DNA of 64,000 bases from Caulobacteraceae bacterium (GTDB lineage Bacteria; Pseudomonadota; Alphaproteobacteria; Caulobacterales; Caulobacteraceae), in assembly GCA_947475415.1 (NCBI GenBank), contig CANJLH010000014.1, positions 23,605 through 87,604 of the forward strand, read 5' to 3'. The notes beneath the pieces were generated by a model. The model was given only the letters and a program-made list of their open reading frames with translations, had not been told where the DNA came from and searched no databases. Both the position numbers and the translations under genes were made by a program. Each line of letters starts with the position of its first letter. Position 1 is the stretch's first letter. Below, in pieces: positions 7,261-16,604 of this stretch.

Positions 7261-8778
7261 GTGCGTTGGATCTTGCCGCTCGCAATCGCCATGGCCCTGT
7301 CCGCTGCATCGGCTGTGGCGCAACCGCTAACAGGCGCCGATGCCGCCAGGGGCGCCGAGCTGTTCGCCCAGACCGGGTGCGCCGGCTGTCATGGCCCCGG
7401 CGCCGCCGGCGGCATGGCCCCGCCGCTGCTGGGCCTCAAGTGGAAATACGGCGGCGACGACGCCAGCGTCGCCAAAAGCATTCGCGAGGGTCATCTGCCG
7501 CTGATGCCGCCGGCGGGCGACCGCCTGACGGGCGCGCAGATCGACGATGTGATCTCATATCTTCGCGCCCGCGCCGCAAACCTCACCGCGGAGGATCGGG
7601 CGCGGATGGCGAGCTTCATGCCATCGCCGCCGCCAAAGGGGGTCGTCCACAGCGATGCGGAAGACTTCCGCGTTCAGGCGGTGGCCAAGGTCGGACCGCC
7701 CTACGCCTTCGCCTTCCTGCCGGACGGGCGCATCCTGATCACCGAAACCGCGGGGCGCCTTCGGGTGGTCGACCATGGCAAGCTGTTGGCAGACTCGGTG
7801 ATCGGTGCGCCAACCGGCGACACCAAAGGCATGACCCAGGCGCTGCGCCGCGCGATGCTGAGCGTAGCTGTGCATCCCGACTACCGGCGTAATGGGTGGA
7901 TCTATCTGCTGACCGCCCGCACCCTTTCGCCGGAAAGGGCAGCTGAGGAGGCCCGACGTTTCCCGGGCTCGCTGTCCACCAGACTTCTGGCGACGATCAC
8001 CCGCGGCCGCCTGCAAGGTATGCGCTGGACCGACAGCACAACGATCGCCGAATTCCCGATTCAGAAGACCAACTCGCTGCGGATGAAGTTCGACGCCGCG
8101 GCCAATCTCTATGTCGGGACACCCTATTCCGATCCGGATTATCCTGGGGAAGGACCGGGCAAGGGCGCGCAGGACCTGTCGGTCCCCGACGGCAAGGTGC
8201 TGAGGTTCAGGGACGACGGTTCGGTTCCGTCCGACAACCCCTTTGTCGCCAAATCCGGAGCCTATCCCTACATTTGGAGCTACGGCCATCGCGAGCCGTC
8301 GGGCCTCACCCTCGATTCTGCGGGTGCGCTCTGGGAGGTCGAGGACGGCCCACGCGGCGGCGACGAATTGAACCACGTGCGCAAGGGGCTCAACTACGGT
8401 TGGCCGATCGTCAGTTGGGGGCACCGCTATGATGGCCAACCCGTCGCCTCCAACCCCGAGCAGGACGGCGTGGAACAGCCGGTGATGAACTGGGAGCCGT
8501 CGCCCGCCGTTTCGGATATCGAGTACTATGCTGGCGCGGCATTCCCCCGTTGGCGCGGAAATTTCTTCGTCGGCACCATGAAGCAGCGCGATCTGCTGCG
8601 GGTGGTGGTGGACGGCGACCGCGTGGTGCTGGTGGAGACCCTGTTGCACCAGATCGATCGCTTTCGCGACCTGGCCACGGGGCCGGACGGCTTCGTCTAT
8701 GCGCTGACCGATAGCGGCGATCTCCTTCGGCTGGTCCCTGTGGCGCCCCGCCGACCTACGCCAGCAGCGCCGCCCTGA
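7261..8778 (+). CDS. Secreted PQQ-dependent sugar dehydrogenase-like protein with N-terminal cytochrome c domain
   Basis: A 505-residue periplasmic protein. Residues 1-21 form a signal peptide ending in AVAQ. A cytochrome c domain follows with CAGCH at 40-44 and a likely axial methionine in LPLMPP (M82). From about residue 125 to 490 lies a six-bladed propeller of the soluble glucose/sorbosone dehydrogenase type (LPDGRILITE; SYGHREPSGL; GLNYGWPIVSWG). The GTG at 7261, after GGGGAGG, was chosen because the signal peptide starts there; the frame upstream has no such sequence. Fusion with the heme domain suggests direct electron transfer to the respiratory chain. The 3' end overlaps the convergent phosphatase gene by 23 nt. 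Confidence 0.85.
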   Translation: MRWILPLAIAMALSAASAVAQPLTGADAARGAELFAQTGCAGCHGPGAAGGMAPPLLGLKWKYGGDDASVAKSIREGHLPLMPPAGDRLTGAQIDDVISYLRARAANLTAEDRARMASFMPSPPPKGVVHSDAEDFRVQAVAKVGPPYAFAFLPDGRILITETAGRLRVVDHGKLLADSVIGAPTGDTKGMTQALRRAMLSVAVHPDYRRNGWIYLLTARTLSPERAAEEARRFPGSLSTRLLATITRGRLQGMRWTDSTTIAEFPIQKTNSLRMKFDAAANLYVGTPYSDPDYPGEGPGKGAQDLSVPDGKVLRFRDDGSVPSDNPFVAKSGAYPYIWSYGHREPSGLTLDSAGALWEVEDGPRGGDELNHVRKGLNYGWPIVSWGHRYDGQPVASNPEQDGVEQPVMNWEPSPAVSDIEYYAGAAFPRWRGNFFVGTMKQRDLLRVVVDGDRVVLVETLLHQIDRFRDLATGPDGFVYALTDSGDLLRLVPVAPRRPTPAAPP

Positions 8779-9553
8779 CCCGCGCCAGCGCCGCCGGCTC
8801 CACGCCGGCCTTGTCGGTCAGGAACCGCTCGGCGCCGCCCTCGGCCGCCAGGATGTCGAGGAAGGTCTCGATATAGTCGCGCTCGACGCCGAAGATCGGG
8901 ACCAGGGCCTCTTCGCTCCAATGGCCGATCTCGGCGGTTGATACGATCTGGCTCACCCTGTTCTTCAGGCTGTTGGCGGCGTCGTAATAAAGCCCGGTCA
9001 GCATGAAGTCCTCGGCGATATCCTCCCTCGCGACCCCCAGCAGGTCGAGAATCAGCGCCGCTACCGCGCCGGTGCGGTCCTTGCCGCCGGCGCAGTGGAA
9101 CAGGGCCGGAAAGGCGTCCAGCTCGCCAAGCCGCTGGAAGATCATGCCGTAGGCCGCGATTGGCGCCGGCAGGCTCAGCATGTTCTCGTACATGCGCCGC
9201 ATGATCTTGCGGGTGATGTTGGCGTCGTGGCGGGCGGTCTCGTCCGCTGCTATGCGCTGAAAGGTGTTCGGACCGGCGGAGTCCGGCATCATCATGGCGC
9301 GGATCAGTTCCGGCGCCGGTTCGCCCCGCCAGATGGTCGGCGCCTCGGCGACCTCGGAGTCGCGGCGCAGGTCATAGACGAATCGGATCCGGTGGGGGGC
9401 CAGCGCGACATAGTCCTCAGCGGTCAGGTCGCACAGGCGGTCGGACCGGTAGAGCAACCGCCACTTCACCTGACGCCCATCGGCGGTCGGATAGCCGCCA
9501 AAGTCGCGGAAGTTGCTGGCGCCGGCGAGGGGTATGTGTCGGGAGGGCTGCAT
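8756..9553 (-). CDS. Tyrosine-protein phosphatase
   Basis: A 265-aa phosphatase of the family with N-terminal NFRDFGGY and the P-loop HCAGGKDRTG (about 153-162). C154 is the nucleophile and R160 binds phosphate. The lysine and aspartate in GKDR are typical of bacterial dual-specificity/lipid-type phosphatases, so a phosphoinositide or sugar phosphate substrate is as possible as phosphotyrosine. No signal peptide. It is convergent with the dehydrogenase gene and 51 nt downstream of leuD in the same direction. Confidence 0.88.
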   Translation of the reverse strand: MQPSRHIPLAGASNFRDFGGYPTADGRQVKWRLLYRSDRLCDLTAEDYVALAPHRIRFVYDLRRDSEVAEAPTIWRGEPAPELIRAMMMPDSAGPNTFQRIAADETARHDANITRKIMRRMYENMLSLPAPIAAYGMIFQRLGELDAFPALFHCAGGKDRTGAVAALILDLLGVAREDIAEDFMLTGLYYDAANSLKNRVSQIVSTAEIGHWSEEALVPIFGVERDYIETFLDILAAEGGAERFLTDKAGVEPAALARVRAALLA

Positions 9554-9604
9554 GGCGCCATCTGCGCGATCGCCGCGGGCGCGGTCAATCGCGCGGTGCT
9601 TAGT

Positions 9605-10243
9605 TCAATAGGTCAGCCAGGGCCGCTGGGCGCGATAGTCCTGCTCGAAGGCGTCGATGCGCTCGAGGCGCGTGAGGGTCGCATTGATCTCGTCCAGACC
9701 ACCCAGCAGGGCCTGGCGATAATATTCCACCACTTCGAAGGGCCTGACCCGGCCGTCGGGGCCGGTGACGGTCTTCGCCAGCAGATCGACAGTGAAGGTA
9801 GGTCCCGACCGATCCTCGGCCAGCGCCCGCAGCGCCGAGGTTTCCTCGGCGGCCAGCCGAACCGGCAGCACGCCGTTCTTGAAGCAGTTGTTGAAGAAGA
9901 TGTCCCCGAACGACGGGGCGATGATGCAGCGGATCCCAATCCCGGCCAACGCCCAGACCGCCATCTCCCGCGACGACCCGCATCCGAAGTTCTCGCCGGC
10001 GATCAGGATTTCGGCGTGGTCGTAAGGCGGCTGGTTGAGGATGAAGTCAGGATTGGGTTCGGCCTCATCGTCGTAGCGCCAAGCGGCGAAGCAATTCAGC
10101 CCCATATCGGCGCGATCGCGCATAGAGGCTTTCTTCAGGCGCACTACGGGGCTGGCCAGCGGGCCTGGATAGATGTCGTCGGTGTTGATGTTCGGCTGCG
10201 GGAACGGGACCGCCACGGCGCTCAGTTTGGTGAAGGGCTGCAT
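9605..10243 (-). CDS. leuD: 3-isopropylmalate dehydratase small subunit
   Basis: A 212-aa LeuD, which closes the active site of isopropylmalate isomerase, the second step of leucine synthesis. Diagnostic segments are NINTDDIYPG (about 18-27) and GENFGCGSSREMAVWAL (about 83-99). Length is normal. The start shares one base with the leuC stop (TGATG), so the subunits are translationally coupled. A role with a similar 2-alkylmalate cannot be excluded. Confidence 0.93.
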   Translation of the reverse strand: MQPFTKLSAVAVPFPQPNINTDDIYPGPLASPVVRLKKASMRDRADMGLNCFAAWRYDDEAEPNPDFILNQPPYDHAEILIAGENFGCGSSREMAVWALAGIGIRCIIAPSFGDIFFNNCFKNGVLPVRLAAEETSALRALAEDRSGPTFTVDLLAKTVTGPDGRVRPFEVVEYYRQALLGGLDEINATLTRLERIDAFEQDYRAQRPWLTY

Positions 10244-11646
10244 CAGGCGAACTCCCGCACGTCGGCGAAGCGGCCGGCCACCGCCGTCGCCGCCGCCGTG
10301 GCCGGGCTGACCAGGTGCGTGCGCGCGCCGGGCCCCTGCCGGTTCTCGAAGTTGCGGTTAGAGGTCGAGGCGCATCGCTCGCCGGGACCGACGCTGTCAA
10401 ACTTGCTGCCGAAGCACATGGAGCAGCCGGGGTCGCGCCACTCGAAGCCGGCCTCGGTGAAGATGCGATCCAGACCCTCAGCCTCGGCGGCGCGCTTGAT
10501 CAGGCCAGATCCAGGGACCGCCATGGCGCGAACCCCGGCGGCGACCTTGCGGCCCTTGAGCACCTGGGCCGCCGCGCGCAGGTCGGCGAGGCGCGAATTG
10601 GTGCAGGAGCCGATGAACACCCGATCGACGCTCACATCCTGCATCCTCTGGCCGGGCGTCAGGCCGACATAGTCCAGCGAGCGCCGCCAGGCCGTCGCGG
10701 CCGCCGCATTGGGCGCCGCGTCCGGGCCCGGCACCACGGCGTCAATGCCGACCACCTCGTCCGGAGAAGTCCCCCAGGTGACCTGCGGCGCGAGGTCGCC
10801 GGCATCCACATCGACCCTGCGCGACCACACCGCATCCTCGTCGGAGGCCAGCGTGCGCCAGTAGGCCAACGCCTGATCCCATAGCGCCCCTGACGGCGCC
10901 ATCGGCCGACCCTTCAGCCAGGCGAAAGTGATCTCATCCGGCGCCACCAGGCCCGAACGCGCGCCCGCCTCCACCGCCATGTTGCACAGCGTCAGCCGTC
11001 CCTCCATGGACAGCCGCCGCACCGCCTCGCCGGTGAACTCGATGGCGTGACCGACGCCTCCTGCTGCGCCGACCGCTCCCATCACCGCAAGCGCCAGGTC
11101 CTTGCCGCTGACCGCCGGGTGCGGCGTTCCGGAAATCTCCACTCGCATGGGCTTCGCGGCGCGCTGGATGAGGGTTTGGGTGGCCAGGATATGGGCCAGT
11201 TCCGACGAGCCCACCCCAAAGGCCAACGCCCCCAGCGCACCGTGGGTGGATGTGTGAGAATCGGCGCAGGCGATAATCAGTCCGGGTTGGGTGAACCCCT
11301 GCTCGGGCCCCACCACATGCACGATACCCTGGCGTTCGTCATCCAGGCCAAGGAAGCTGATCCCATGGTCAACGGCGTTGCGCCGCAACTGTTCCACCAT
11401 CGCCGCCGCCCCGCCGCTGATCGCCGCGCGGTCCTTGGTCGGCACCGAATGGTCGGGCATGGCCAGGGTCGAGGAAGGCCGGCGCACCGCATGGCCCCCG
11501 GCGCGCAACATGTCGAAGGCCGGAAAGCTGGTGCCGTCGTAAATCAGCTGGCGGTCAGTGGCGATCAGGCAGACCCCGTCGCCCAGGTCCTCCACCACAT
11601 GACTGTTCCAGATCTTCTCATATAGCGTCAGAGACTTTGCGGCCAC
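10243..11646 (-). CDS. leuC: 3-isopropylmalate dehydratase large subunit
   Basis: A 467-aa aconitase-superfamily subunit carrying the [4Fe-4S] cluster. The cluster cysteines lie in FIGSCTNSR and DPGCSMCFG. The substrate-binding loop GERCASTSNRNFENRQG and the terminal THLVSPATAAA segment are intact. It heads the leuCD operon and is divergent from the amidohydrolase at 11737. leuA and leuB are not in the window. Confidence 0.94.
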   Translation of the reverse strand: MAAKSLTLYEKIWNSHVVEDLGDGVCLIATDRQLIYDGTSFPAFDMLRAGGHAVRRPSSTLAMPDHSVPTKDRAAISGGAAAMVEQLRRNAVDHGISFLGLDDERQGIVHVVGPEQGFTQPGLIIACADSHTSTHGALGALAFGVGSSELAHILATQTLIQRAAKPMRVEISGTPHPAVSGKDLALAVMGAVGAAGGVGHAIEFTGEAVRRLSMEGRLTLCNMAVEAGARSGLVAPDEITFAWLKGRPMAPSGALWDQALAYWRTLASDEDAVWSRRVDVDAGDLAPQVTWGTSPDEVVGIDAVVPGPDAAPNAAAATAWRRSLDYVGLTPGQRMQDVSVDRVFIGSCTNSRLADLRAAAQVLKGRKVAAGVRAMAVPGSGLIKRAAEAEGLDRIFTEAGFEWRDPGCSMCFGSKFDSVGPGERCASTSNRNFENRQGPGARTHLVSPATAAATAVAGRFADVREFA

Positions 11647-11736
11647 GCTAGGCGCCTTTACAGGTAAGTTGACCTGAGGACCTACCTATAGCGCGGCGCC
11701 CGGCGGCGCCACGCGAAAGGGCGCGGGAGCGAGGCG
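11647..11736. promoter_or_regulatory. Divergent leuC/amidohydrolase control region with AGGT-ACCT repeats
   Basis: This 90-base divergent spacer contains AGGT at 11663 and three ACCT copies within the next 30 bases, forming overlapping inverted repeats between about 11662 and 11688. Such an element could be an operator for a local regulator, but no regulator gene lies beside it. The amidohydrolase start is preceded by a GGGAGCGAGG-like ribosome-binding region. Confidence 0.3.
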
Positions 11737-13473
11737 ATGACTTACGACTTTGACCTGGTGATTCGTGGCGGGACCGTGCTCGACGGAACGGGCGAGGCGG
11801 CATTCGAGGCCGATGTGGCCGTGGTCGGCGGCCGCATCGCCGCGGTTGGGCCAGGCTTGGCGCGCGGCGCAGATGAAATCGACGCCAAGGGCCTGCTGGT
11901 CACGCCCGGCTTCGTAGACATCCACACCCACTATGACGGCCAAGTCACCTGGGAGCGGCGGTTGTCGCCGTCATCGGAGCACGGCGTCACCACCGTCGTC
12001 ACAGGCAACTGCGGGGTCGGCTTCGCGCCCTGCCACCCCGAGGACCGAGAAGAACTGATCGCCCTGATGGCCGGGGTCGAGGACATTCCCGAGGTGGTGA
12101 TGGCCGACGGCCTGCCCTGGAACTGGGAAAGCTTCGGCGACTACCTGGACAGCGTCGACTCCCAGCCCCACGACGCCGACATCGGCGCGATGCTGCCTCA
12201 TTCGGCCCTGAGGGTTTATGTGATGCGCCAGCGCGCCGTTGACCGCGAGCAAGCCACCGAAGCTGATCGCGCGCACATGGCCCAGCTGACCCGCGAGGCG
12301 ATCGAAGCCGGCGCCCTGGGCTTTGGCACCTCCCGCGCCGTGCAACAGAAGTCGGTGCGCGGTCAGCCGATCCCCACCGTCGGGGCGGCGGAAGATGAGC
12401 TGCGCGCCATCCTGGGCGCGATGACCCAGACCGGCCGCGGGGTCTTTCAGGCGTTGTCGGACTTCGATCAGTTCAGGAGCGTCGACGCCGAGTTCGCCAT
12501 GTTCCGCCGCCTCGTCGCCGAGACCGGTCGGCCGATGTCCTTCACCCTGAATCAGAAGCACGGCGACCCGAACGGCTGGCGTCGGCTCCTAGACCTCACC
12601 CATGAGGCTCAGGCTCAGGGCCTGAATATCCGCGGCCAGGTGCTCGGCCGCCCCACCGGCCTGCTGCTCGGCCATGAGCTTTCACAGAATCCCTTCGTCC
12701 ATTGCCCAAGCTATGCGCCGCTGGCGAAGATGCCGCTGGCGCGCCGAGCGGCCGAGCTGAACCGGCCCGAAACCCGAATGACGCTGCTCGGCGAACTGGC
12801 CGGGACCGACCACATGAAGCGCACCAAGTCGGTGCGCGACTGGACTCGGATGTTCGATCTGTCCGATCCGCCCAACTACGAACCGGAACCCTCCGACAGC
12901 GTCGCTGCCCGCGCCCAGGCCATGGGGATCTCTCCGGCCGAGCTCGCCTACGACCTCCTGTTACGAGAGGGCTGCCGCGCGGTAATGCTGCTCACCGCCC
13001 AGAACTACGCCGGATACTCGCTGGACGACGCTCTGGACATGATGAAGGGGCCACACACCATCCTGGGCCTCGGCGACGGCGGCGCCCACCTGGGCCTGGT
13101 CTGCGACGCCAGTTGGACTACCACCATGCTGGCCTACTGGACCCGCGACCGCAGGCGCGGCGAGCGCATGGCTCTGACTGAAGTGGTCCGCAAGATGACC
13201 AGCGAGAACGCCCAGGCGGTGGGTCTGAACGATCGCGGCCGCATCGCCGCCGGCTACCGCGCCGACCTCAACGTCATCGACTACGACCGACTGCAACTAG
13301 GATCGCCCCAGGCGGTCTATGACCTGCCTACCGGCGGACGTCGCATCGTCCAGCGGGCCTCTGGCTATGTCGCCACCGCGGTTTCCGGCCAGGTCACCTA
13401 TCGCGAGGGCGAAGCCACCGGCGCCCTGCCCGGCCGGGTGGTGCGCGGACCTCAGGCCGCGCCCCATTCATAG
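11737..13473 (+). CDS. D-aminoacylase-family amidohydrolase
   Basis: A 578-aa metal-dependent amidohydrolase of the N-acyl-D-amino-acid deacylase group. The N-terminal beta sandwich begins DLVIRGGTVLDGTG. The metal site DIHTHYDGQ lies at 61-69, TGNCGVGFAP near 88-98 and GLGDGGAHLG near residue 445 (late metal aspartate). No signal peptide. It abuts the nitronate monooxygenase gene without a spacer. The natural substrate is unclear, since many family members act on lactones or cyclic amides. Confidence 0.87.
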   Translation: MTYDFDLVIRGGTVLDGTGEAAFEADVAVVGGRIAAVGPGLARGADEIDAKGLLVTPGFVDIHTHYDGQVTWERRLSPSSEHGVTTVVTGNCGVGFAPCHPEDREELIALMAGVEDIPEVVMADGLPWNWESFGDYLDSVDSQPHDADIGAMLPHSALRVYVMRQRAVDREQATEADRAHMAQLTREAIEAGALGFGTSRAVQQKSVRGQPIPTVGAAEDELRAILGAMTQTGRGVFQALSDFDQFRSVDAEFAMFRRLVAETGRPMSFTLNQKHGDPNGWRRLLDLTHEAQAQGLNIRGQVLGRPTGLLLGHELSQNPFVHCPSYAPLAKMPLARRAAELNRPETRMTLLGELAGTDHMKRTKSVRDWTRMFDLSDPPNYEPEPSDSVAARAQAMGISPAELAYDLLLREGCRAVMLLTAQNYAGYSLDDALDMMKGPHTILGLGDGGAHLGLVCDASWTTTMLAYWTRDRRRGERMALTEVVRKMTSENAQAVGLNDRGRIAAGYRADLNVIDYDRLQLGSPQAVYDLPTGGRRIVQRASGYVATAVSGQVTYREGEATGALPGRVVRGPQAAPHS

Positions 13474-14457
13474 ATGATAACCGCCGCCGAGGTCGCCCGT
13501 CGCCTGAGGATGCGCCTGCCGGCGTTCGGGGCGCCGATGTTCCTGGTTTCCGGGCCAGATTTGGTTATCGCCCAGTGCAAGGCGGGCATCGTCGGCGCCT
13601 TCCCGGCGCTCAACGCCCGGCCGGCTTCCCAGCTGGACGAATGGCTGCATCGGATCACCGAGGAACTCGCCGCCCACGACCGCGACCACCCCGACGCGCC
13701 CGCCGCCGCCTTTGGCGTCAACCAGATCGTGGCGGCCTCCAACGACCGGCTGGAGCATGACCTGGAGCTATGCGTGAAATGGAAGGTCCCGGTGGTGATC
13801 ACTTCGCTGGGCGGCCTTGAGGAGGTCAACGCCGCGGTGCACGGCTATGGCGGCCTCACCTTTCACGACGTGATCAGCGACCGCTTCGCCCGCAAGGCGG
13901 TGGCGCGTGGCGCCGACGGCCTGATCGCGGTCTCCGCCGGCGCGGGCGGCGCCACCGGCATGCTATCGCCCTTCGCCCTGGTGAGCGAGATCCGCGCCTG
14001 GTACGAGGGGCCGCTGGCGCTCTCTGGGGCGATCGCCACCGGCCGCGGCATCCTGGCGGCCCAGGCGATGGGCGCTGACTTCGGGTATGTAGGCTCGGCC
14101 TTCATCGCCACCGACGAGGCCAACGCCCCGGACGACTACAAGGCCATGGTCCTGGCTGCGAAGGCCGACGATATCCTCAATAGCAAGCTGTTCACCGGGA
14201 TTCCGGGCAACTTCCTCAAAGGCGCCGTCGCCCGCGCCGGCCTAGACCCGGACAATCTGCCGGATGTCGAGCCCCAGCGCATCGACTTCGGGGCCGATGG
14301 AGCACGTGACGCGCGGCCCTGGCGCGACATCTGGGGCTGTGGTCAGGGGGTCGGCGCGGTAGCGTCGGCGATGCCGGCAGGCGCCTTCACTGACCGGCTG
14401 GCTGCCGAGTACGAGGCCGCGCGGCGCGAACTGGCGGACCTGCTCGCGCCGCGCTGA
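13474..14457 (+). CDS. Nitronate monooxygenase-family flavoprotein
   Basis: A 327-aa FMN-binding TIM barrel of the 2-nitropropane dioxygenase/nitronate monooxygenase family. Seen are the N-terminal LPAFGAPMFLVS substrate loop, PVVITSLGG, the phosphate-binding SAGAGGATG region and GAIATGRGILAAQAMGADFGYVG typical of the C-terminal phosphate site. The ATG directly follows the upstream TAG, so both genes are one unit. Members oxidise nitronates or, in related groups, reduce enoyl substrates. Confidence 0.88.
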   Translation: MITAAEVARRLRMRLPAFGAPMFLVSGPDLVIAQCKAGIVGAFPALNARPASQLDEWLHRITEELAAHDRDHPDAPAAAFGVNQIVAASNDRLEHDLELCVKWKVPVVITSLGGLEEVNAAVHGYGGLTFHDVISDRFARKAVARGADGLIAVSAGAGGATGMLSPFALVSEIRAWYEGPLALSGAIATGRGILAAQAMGADFGYVGSAFIATDEANAPDDYKAMVLAAKADDILNSKLFTGIPGNFLKGAVARAGLDPDNLPDVEPQRIDFGADGARDARPWRDIWGCGQGVGAVASAMPAGAFTDRLAAEYEAARRELADLLAPR

Positions 14458-14469
14458 ACGCGTTCGCTC

Positions 14470-15750
14470 CTATTCGCCCTCCTCGGCCACAGGCCGTTTC
14501 GTGGCGGCGAATATGGCGGCCAAAATGCAACCCGCTGCGATGCCCTTGGTGAGGTCGCTGAAGATGGTCACGCCAAAGGTCGCCAGCAGCACTGTGGCGG
14601 AACGCCAGTCGCGCATCAGGCGCACGAACTCTTCCTTTTCGGCCATGTTCCAGGCCACCACCGTCAGCAGGCCGGCCAGGGCCGACAGCGGCACAAAGGC
14701 CGCCAACTGGGCCGCCGCCACCACGAAGATCAGCACGAAGACCGCGTGCAGCATGCCCGAAACCGGGCTCACGGCCCCGGCGCGCACATTGGTGGCTGTG
14801 CGCGCGATAGTCCCAGTGACGCAAATGCCCCCGAAGAACGAGGTCGCCACATTGGCGATTCCCTGGGCCACCAGCTCCATGTTCGACCGGTGTTTTCGGC
14901 TGCTCATTCCGTCAGCGATCTTGGCCGAAAGCAGGCTTTCCACTGCGCCCAGCAGGGTGAAGGAGAAGGCGGTCGGCAAGATCTTGACCACATAATCCCA
15001 TTGCAGGTTCGGCAACACCGGGTGCGGCATTCCCCGCGGAATGTCGCCGAAGCGGGCGCCAATGGTCTCAACCGGCAAGTGGAGCAGAACGCTTGCGCCT
15101 GATGCAAGCGCGACCGCGATCAGCATCCCCGGCCAAAGGGGTTTATACTTCCGCACGATCATGACGATCACCGCCACCGAAATCCCCAGGCCCACGGCCA
15201 CGGGGTTCAAGGTGTGAAGGTGACTGCCTAGCGCCATCAGCTTCGGGAATAGCGGGCCAGGTTCGGGACTCTCCAGGCGTATTCCGCCGAAGTCCTTCAA
15301 CTGGCTGGAGAATATGATCATCGCGATCGCACAGGTGAATCCCACGGTGACCGCGTGCGGGATGTGGCGGATCAGCGACCCCAGTCGGGACAGTCCCAGC
15401 AACGTCAGCATGACGCCTGACAGCAACATGGCGGTGACCACGCCCTCAATGCCGAACTTTGTCACCGCCGCGGCGACCAGCAGGATGAAGGCGCCGGCAG
15501 GACCGCCGATCTGAAACCGGCTGCCCCCCAGTGCGGAGACCAGGAAGCCGCCCACGATCGAGGCATAGAGCCCGCGTTCCGGTGACACGCCAGACGCCAC
15601 GGCGATGGCCATGGAAAGCGGCAGGGCCACGACCGCGACCGTCAGGCCGGCGACAAAATCGCGCTGGAACTTCGGAAAATCATACCCTTCGCTGAGCGTT
15701 GTCAGCAGCTTGGGGCGGAGCAGGTGAGCGGTGGCTGTGCCGTCTGGCAT
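14470..15750 (-). CDS. SulP-family inorganic anion transporter lacking a STAS domain
   Basis: A 426-aa inner-membrane transporter with 10 or more hydrophobic segments. The SulP signature spans the first helices (DFVAGLTVAVVALPLSMAIA; ASIVGGFLVSALGG). The central AQGIANVATSFFGGICVTGTIARTATN region is conserved. It stops after the last helix, so the C-terminal cytoplasmic STAS domain found in most SulP proteins is missing. It is convergent with the nitronate monooxygenase gene, 12 nt away. Substrate may be sulfate, bicarbonate or a dicarboxylate. Confidence 0.88.
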   Translation of the reverse strand: MPDGTATAHLLRPKLLTTLSEGYDFPKFQRDFVAGLTVAVVALPLSMAIAVASGVSPERGLYASIVGGFLVSALGGSRFQIGGPAGAFILLVAAAVTKFGIEGVVTAMLLSGVMLTLLGLSRLGSLIRHIPHAVTVGFTCAIAMIIFSSQLKDFGGIRLESPEPGPLFPKLMALGSHLHTLNPVAVGLGISVAVIVMIVRKYKPLWPGMLIAVALASGASVLLHLPVETIGARFGDIPRGMPHPVLPNLQWDYVVKILPTAFSFTLLGAVESLLSAKIADGMSSRKHRSNMELVAQGIANVATSFFGGICVTGTIARTATNVRAGAVSPVSGMLHAVFVLIFVVAAAQLAAFVPLSALAGLLTVVAWNMAEKEEFVRLMRDWRSATVLLATFGVTIFSDLTKGIAAGCILAAIFAATKRPVAEEGE

Positions 15751-15915
15751 GAATCTATCCTCGTATTGAGAGGGATTCGCAGCCTTGCCACAGTCAAGCC
15801 GCCGCCGAAAGCTGACGCTGCGTCGCGCTCAATGGCGCCGTTCGCCCCGGTGCGGCGAAAGGCGAACGCCCGCGTCACACACGCGTCCGCCCAATTCAGC
15901 CGTGATTCCAGCCGC

Positions 15916-16419
15916 TTAGAACGGTATTTCGTCGTCCAGGTCGGCTGTGAACGCCTCCTGCGGGCCGGACTTTGGGGCGCGTTGGCCGCTCGAGAACCCG
16001 CCGGAATAGCCGCCGCCGTAGTCGCCGTCCCGCTCGCCAGCGCCGGCGCCGGCGCCGCCGCCCTCGCCCCTTCCGTCCAGCATGGTCAGTTCCCCGCGGA
16101 ACTTCGGCAGCACCACCTCGGTCGAGAACTTCTCCTGCCCGGACTGGTCGGTCCATTTGCGGGTCTGGATCGTGCCCTCCAGATAGACCTTTGAGCCCTT
16201 GCGCAGGTACTGCTCGGCCACCTTCACCAGGTTGTCGTTGAAGATCACCACCCGGTGCCACTCGGTGCGCTCTTTGCGCTCGCCCGACGCCCGGTCGCGC
16301 CAACTCTCCGAGGTCGCCACCCGCAGGTTCGCCACCCGGTCGCCGGAGTTCAGGGAACGAATCTCCGGATCGGCCCCGAGATTGCCGATCAAGATCACCT
16401 TGTTGACGCTGCCCGCCAT
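15916..16419 (-). CDS. ssb: Single-stranded DNA-binding protein
   Basis: A 167-aa SSB. The OB fold occupies residues 1 to about 108 ([19 protein letters not shown] start; [19 protein letters not shown]). A glycine-rich linker follows and the tail DDEIPF recruits partner proteins. The ATG at 16419 was chosen because it begins the canonical N-terminus and follows AAGGA; the frame upstream is open but lacks similarity. A perfect GTTC-N7-GTTC LexA box lies about 83 nt upstream, so SOS control is likely. Confidence 0.95.
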   Translation of the reverse strand: MAGSVNKVILIGNLGADPEIRSLNSGDRVANLRVATSESWRDRASGERKERTEWHRVVIFNDNLVKVAEQYLRKGSKVYLEGTIQTRKWTDQSGQEKFSTEVVLPKFRGELTMLDGRGEGGGAGAGAGERDGDYGGGYSGGFSSGQRAPKSGPQEAFTADLDDEIPF

Positions 16420-16501
16420 GATGCTGTCCTTCAGTTTCCGTAGATGCGGGCGCGCGGCCCGCCGGCAAGCTAGCGCGCCCGGCGGAAGGGAGCAATAGTT
16501 T

Positions 16502-16516
16502 GTTCGATGTTTGTTC
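16502..16516 (-). promoter_or_regulatory. LexA (SOS) box upstream of ssb
   Basis: GTTC at 16502-16505 and GTTC at 16513-16516 are separated by exactly seven bases. This is the direct-repeat LexA operator known in alphaproteobacteria. It sits 83 bases before the ssb start codon, a normal promoter-operator distance. Confidence 0.8.
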
Positions 16517-16604
16517 CAATTCCACCCACAGGAACCGCGAGCGCCTTTCACCCAATGTCTGGTTGAACCTCCGCCGCGCAGGATGCTTCGAGCGCAGCCG
16601 CCTT

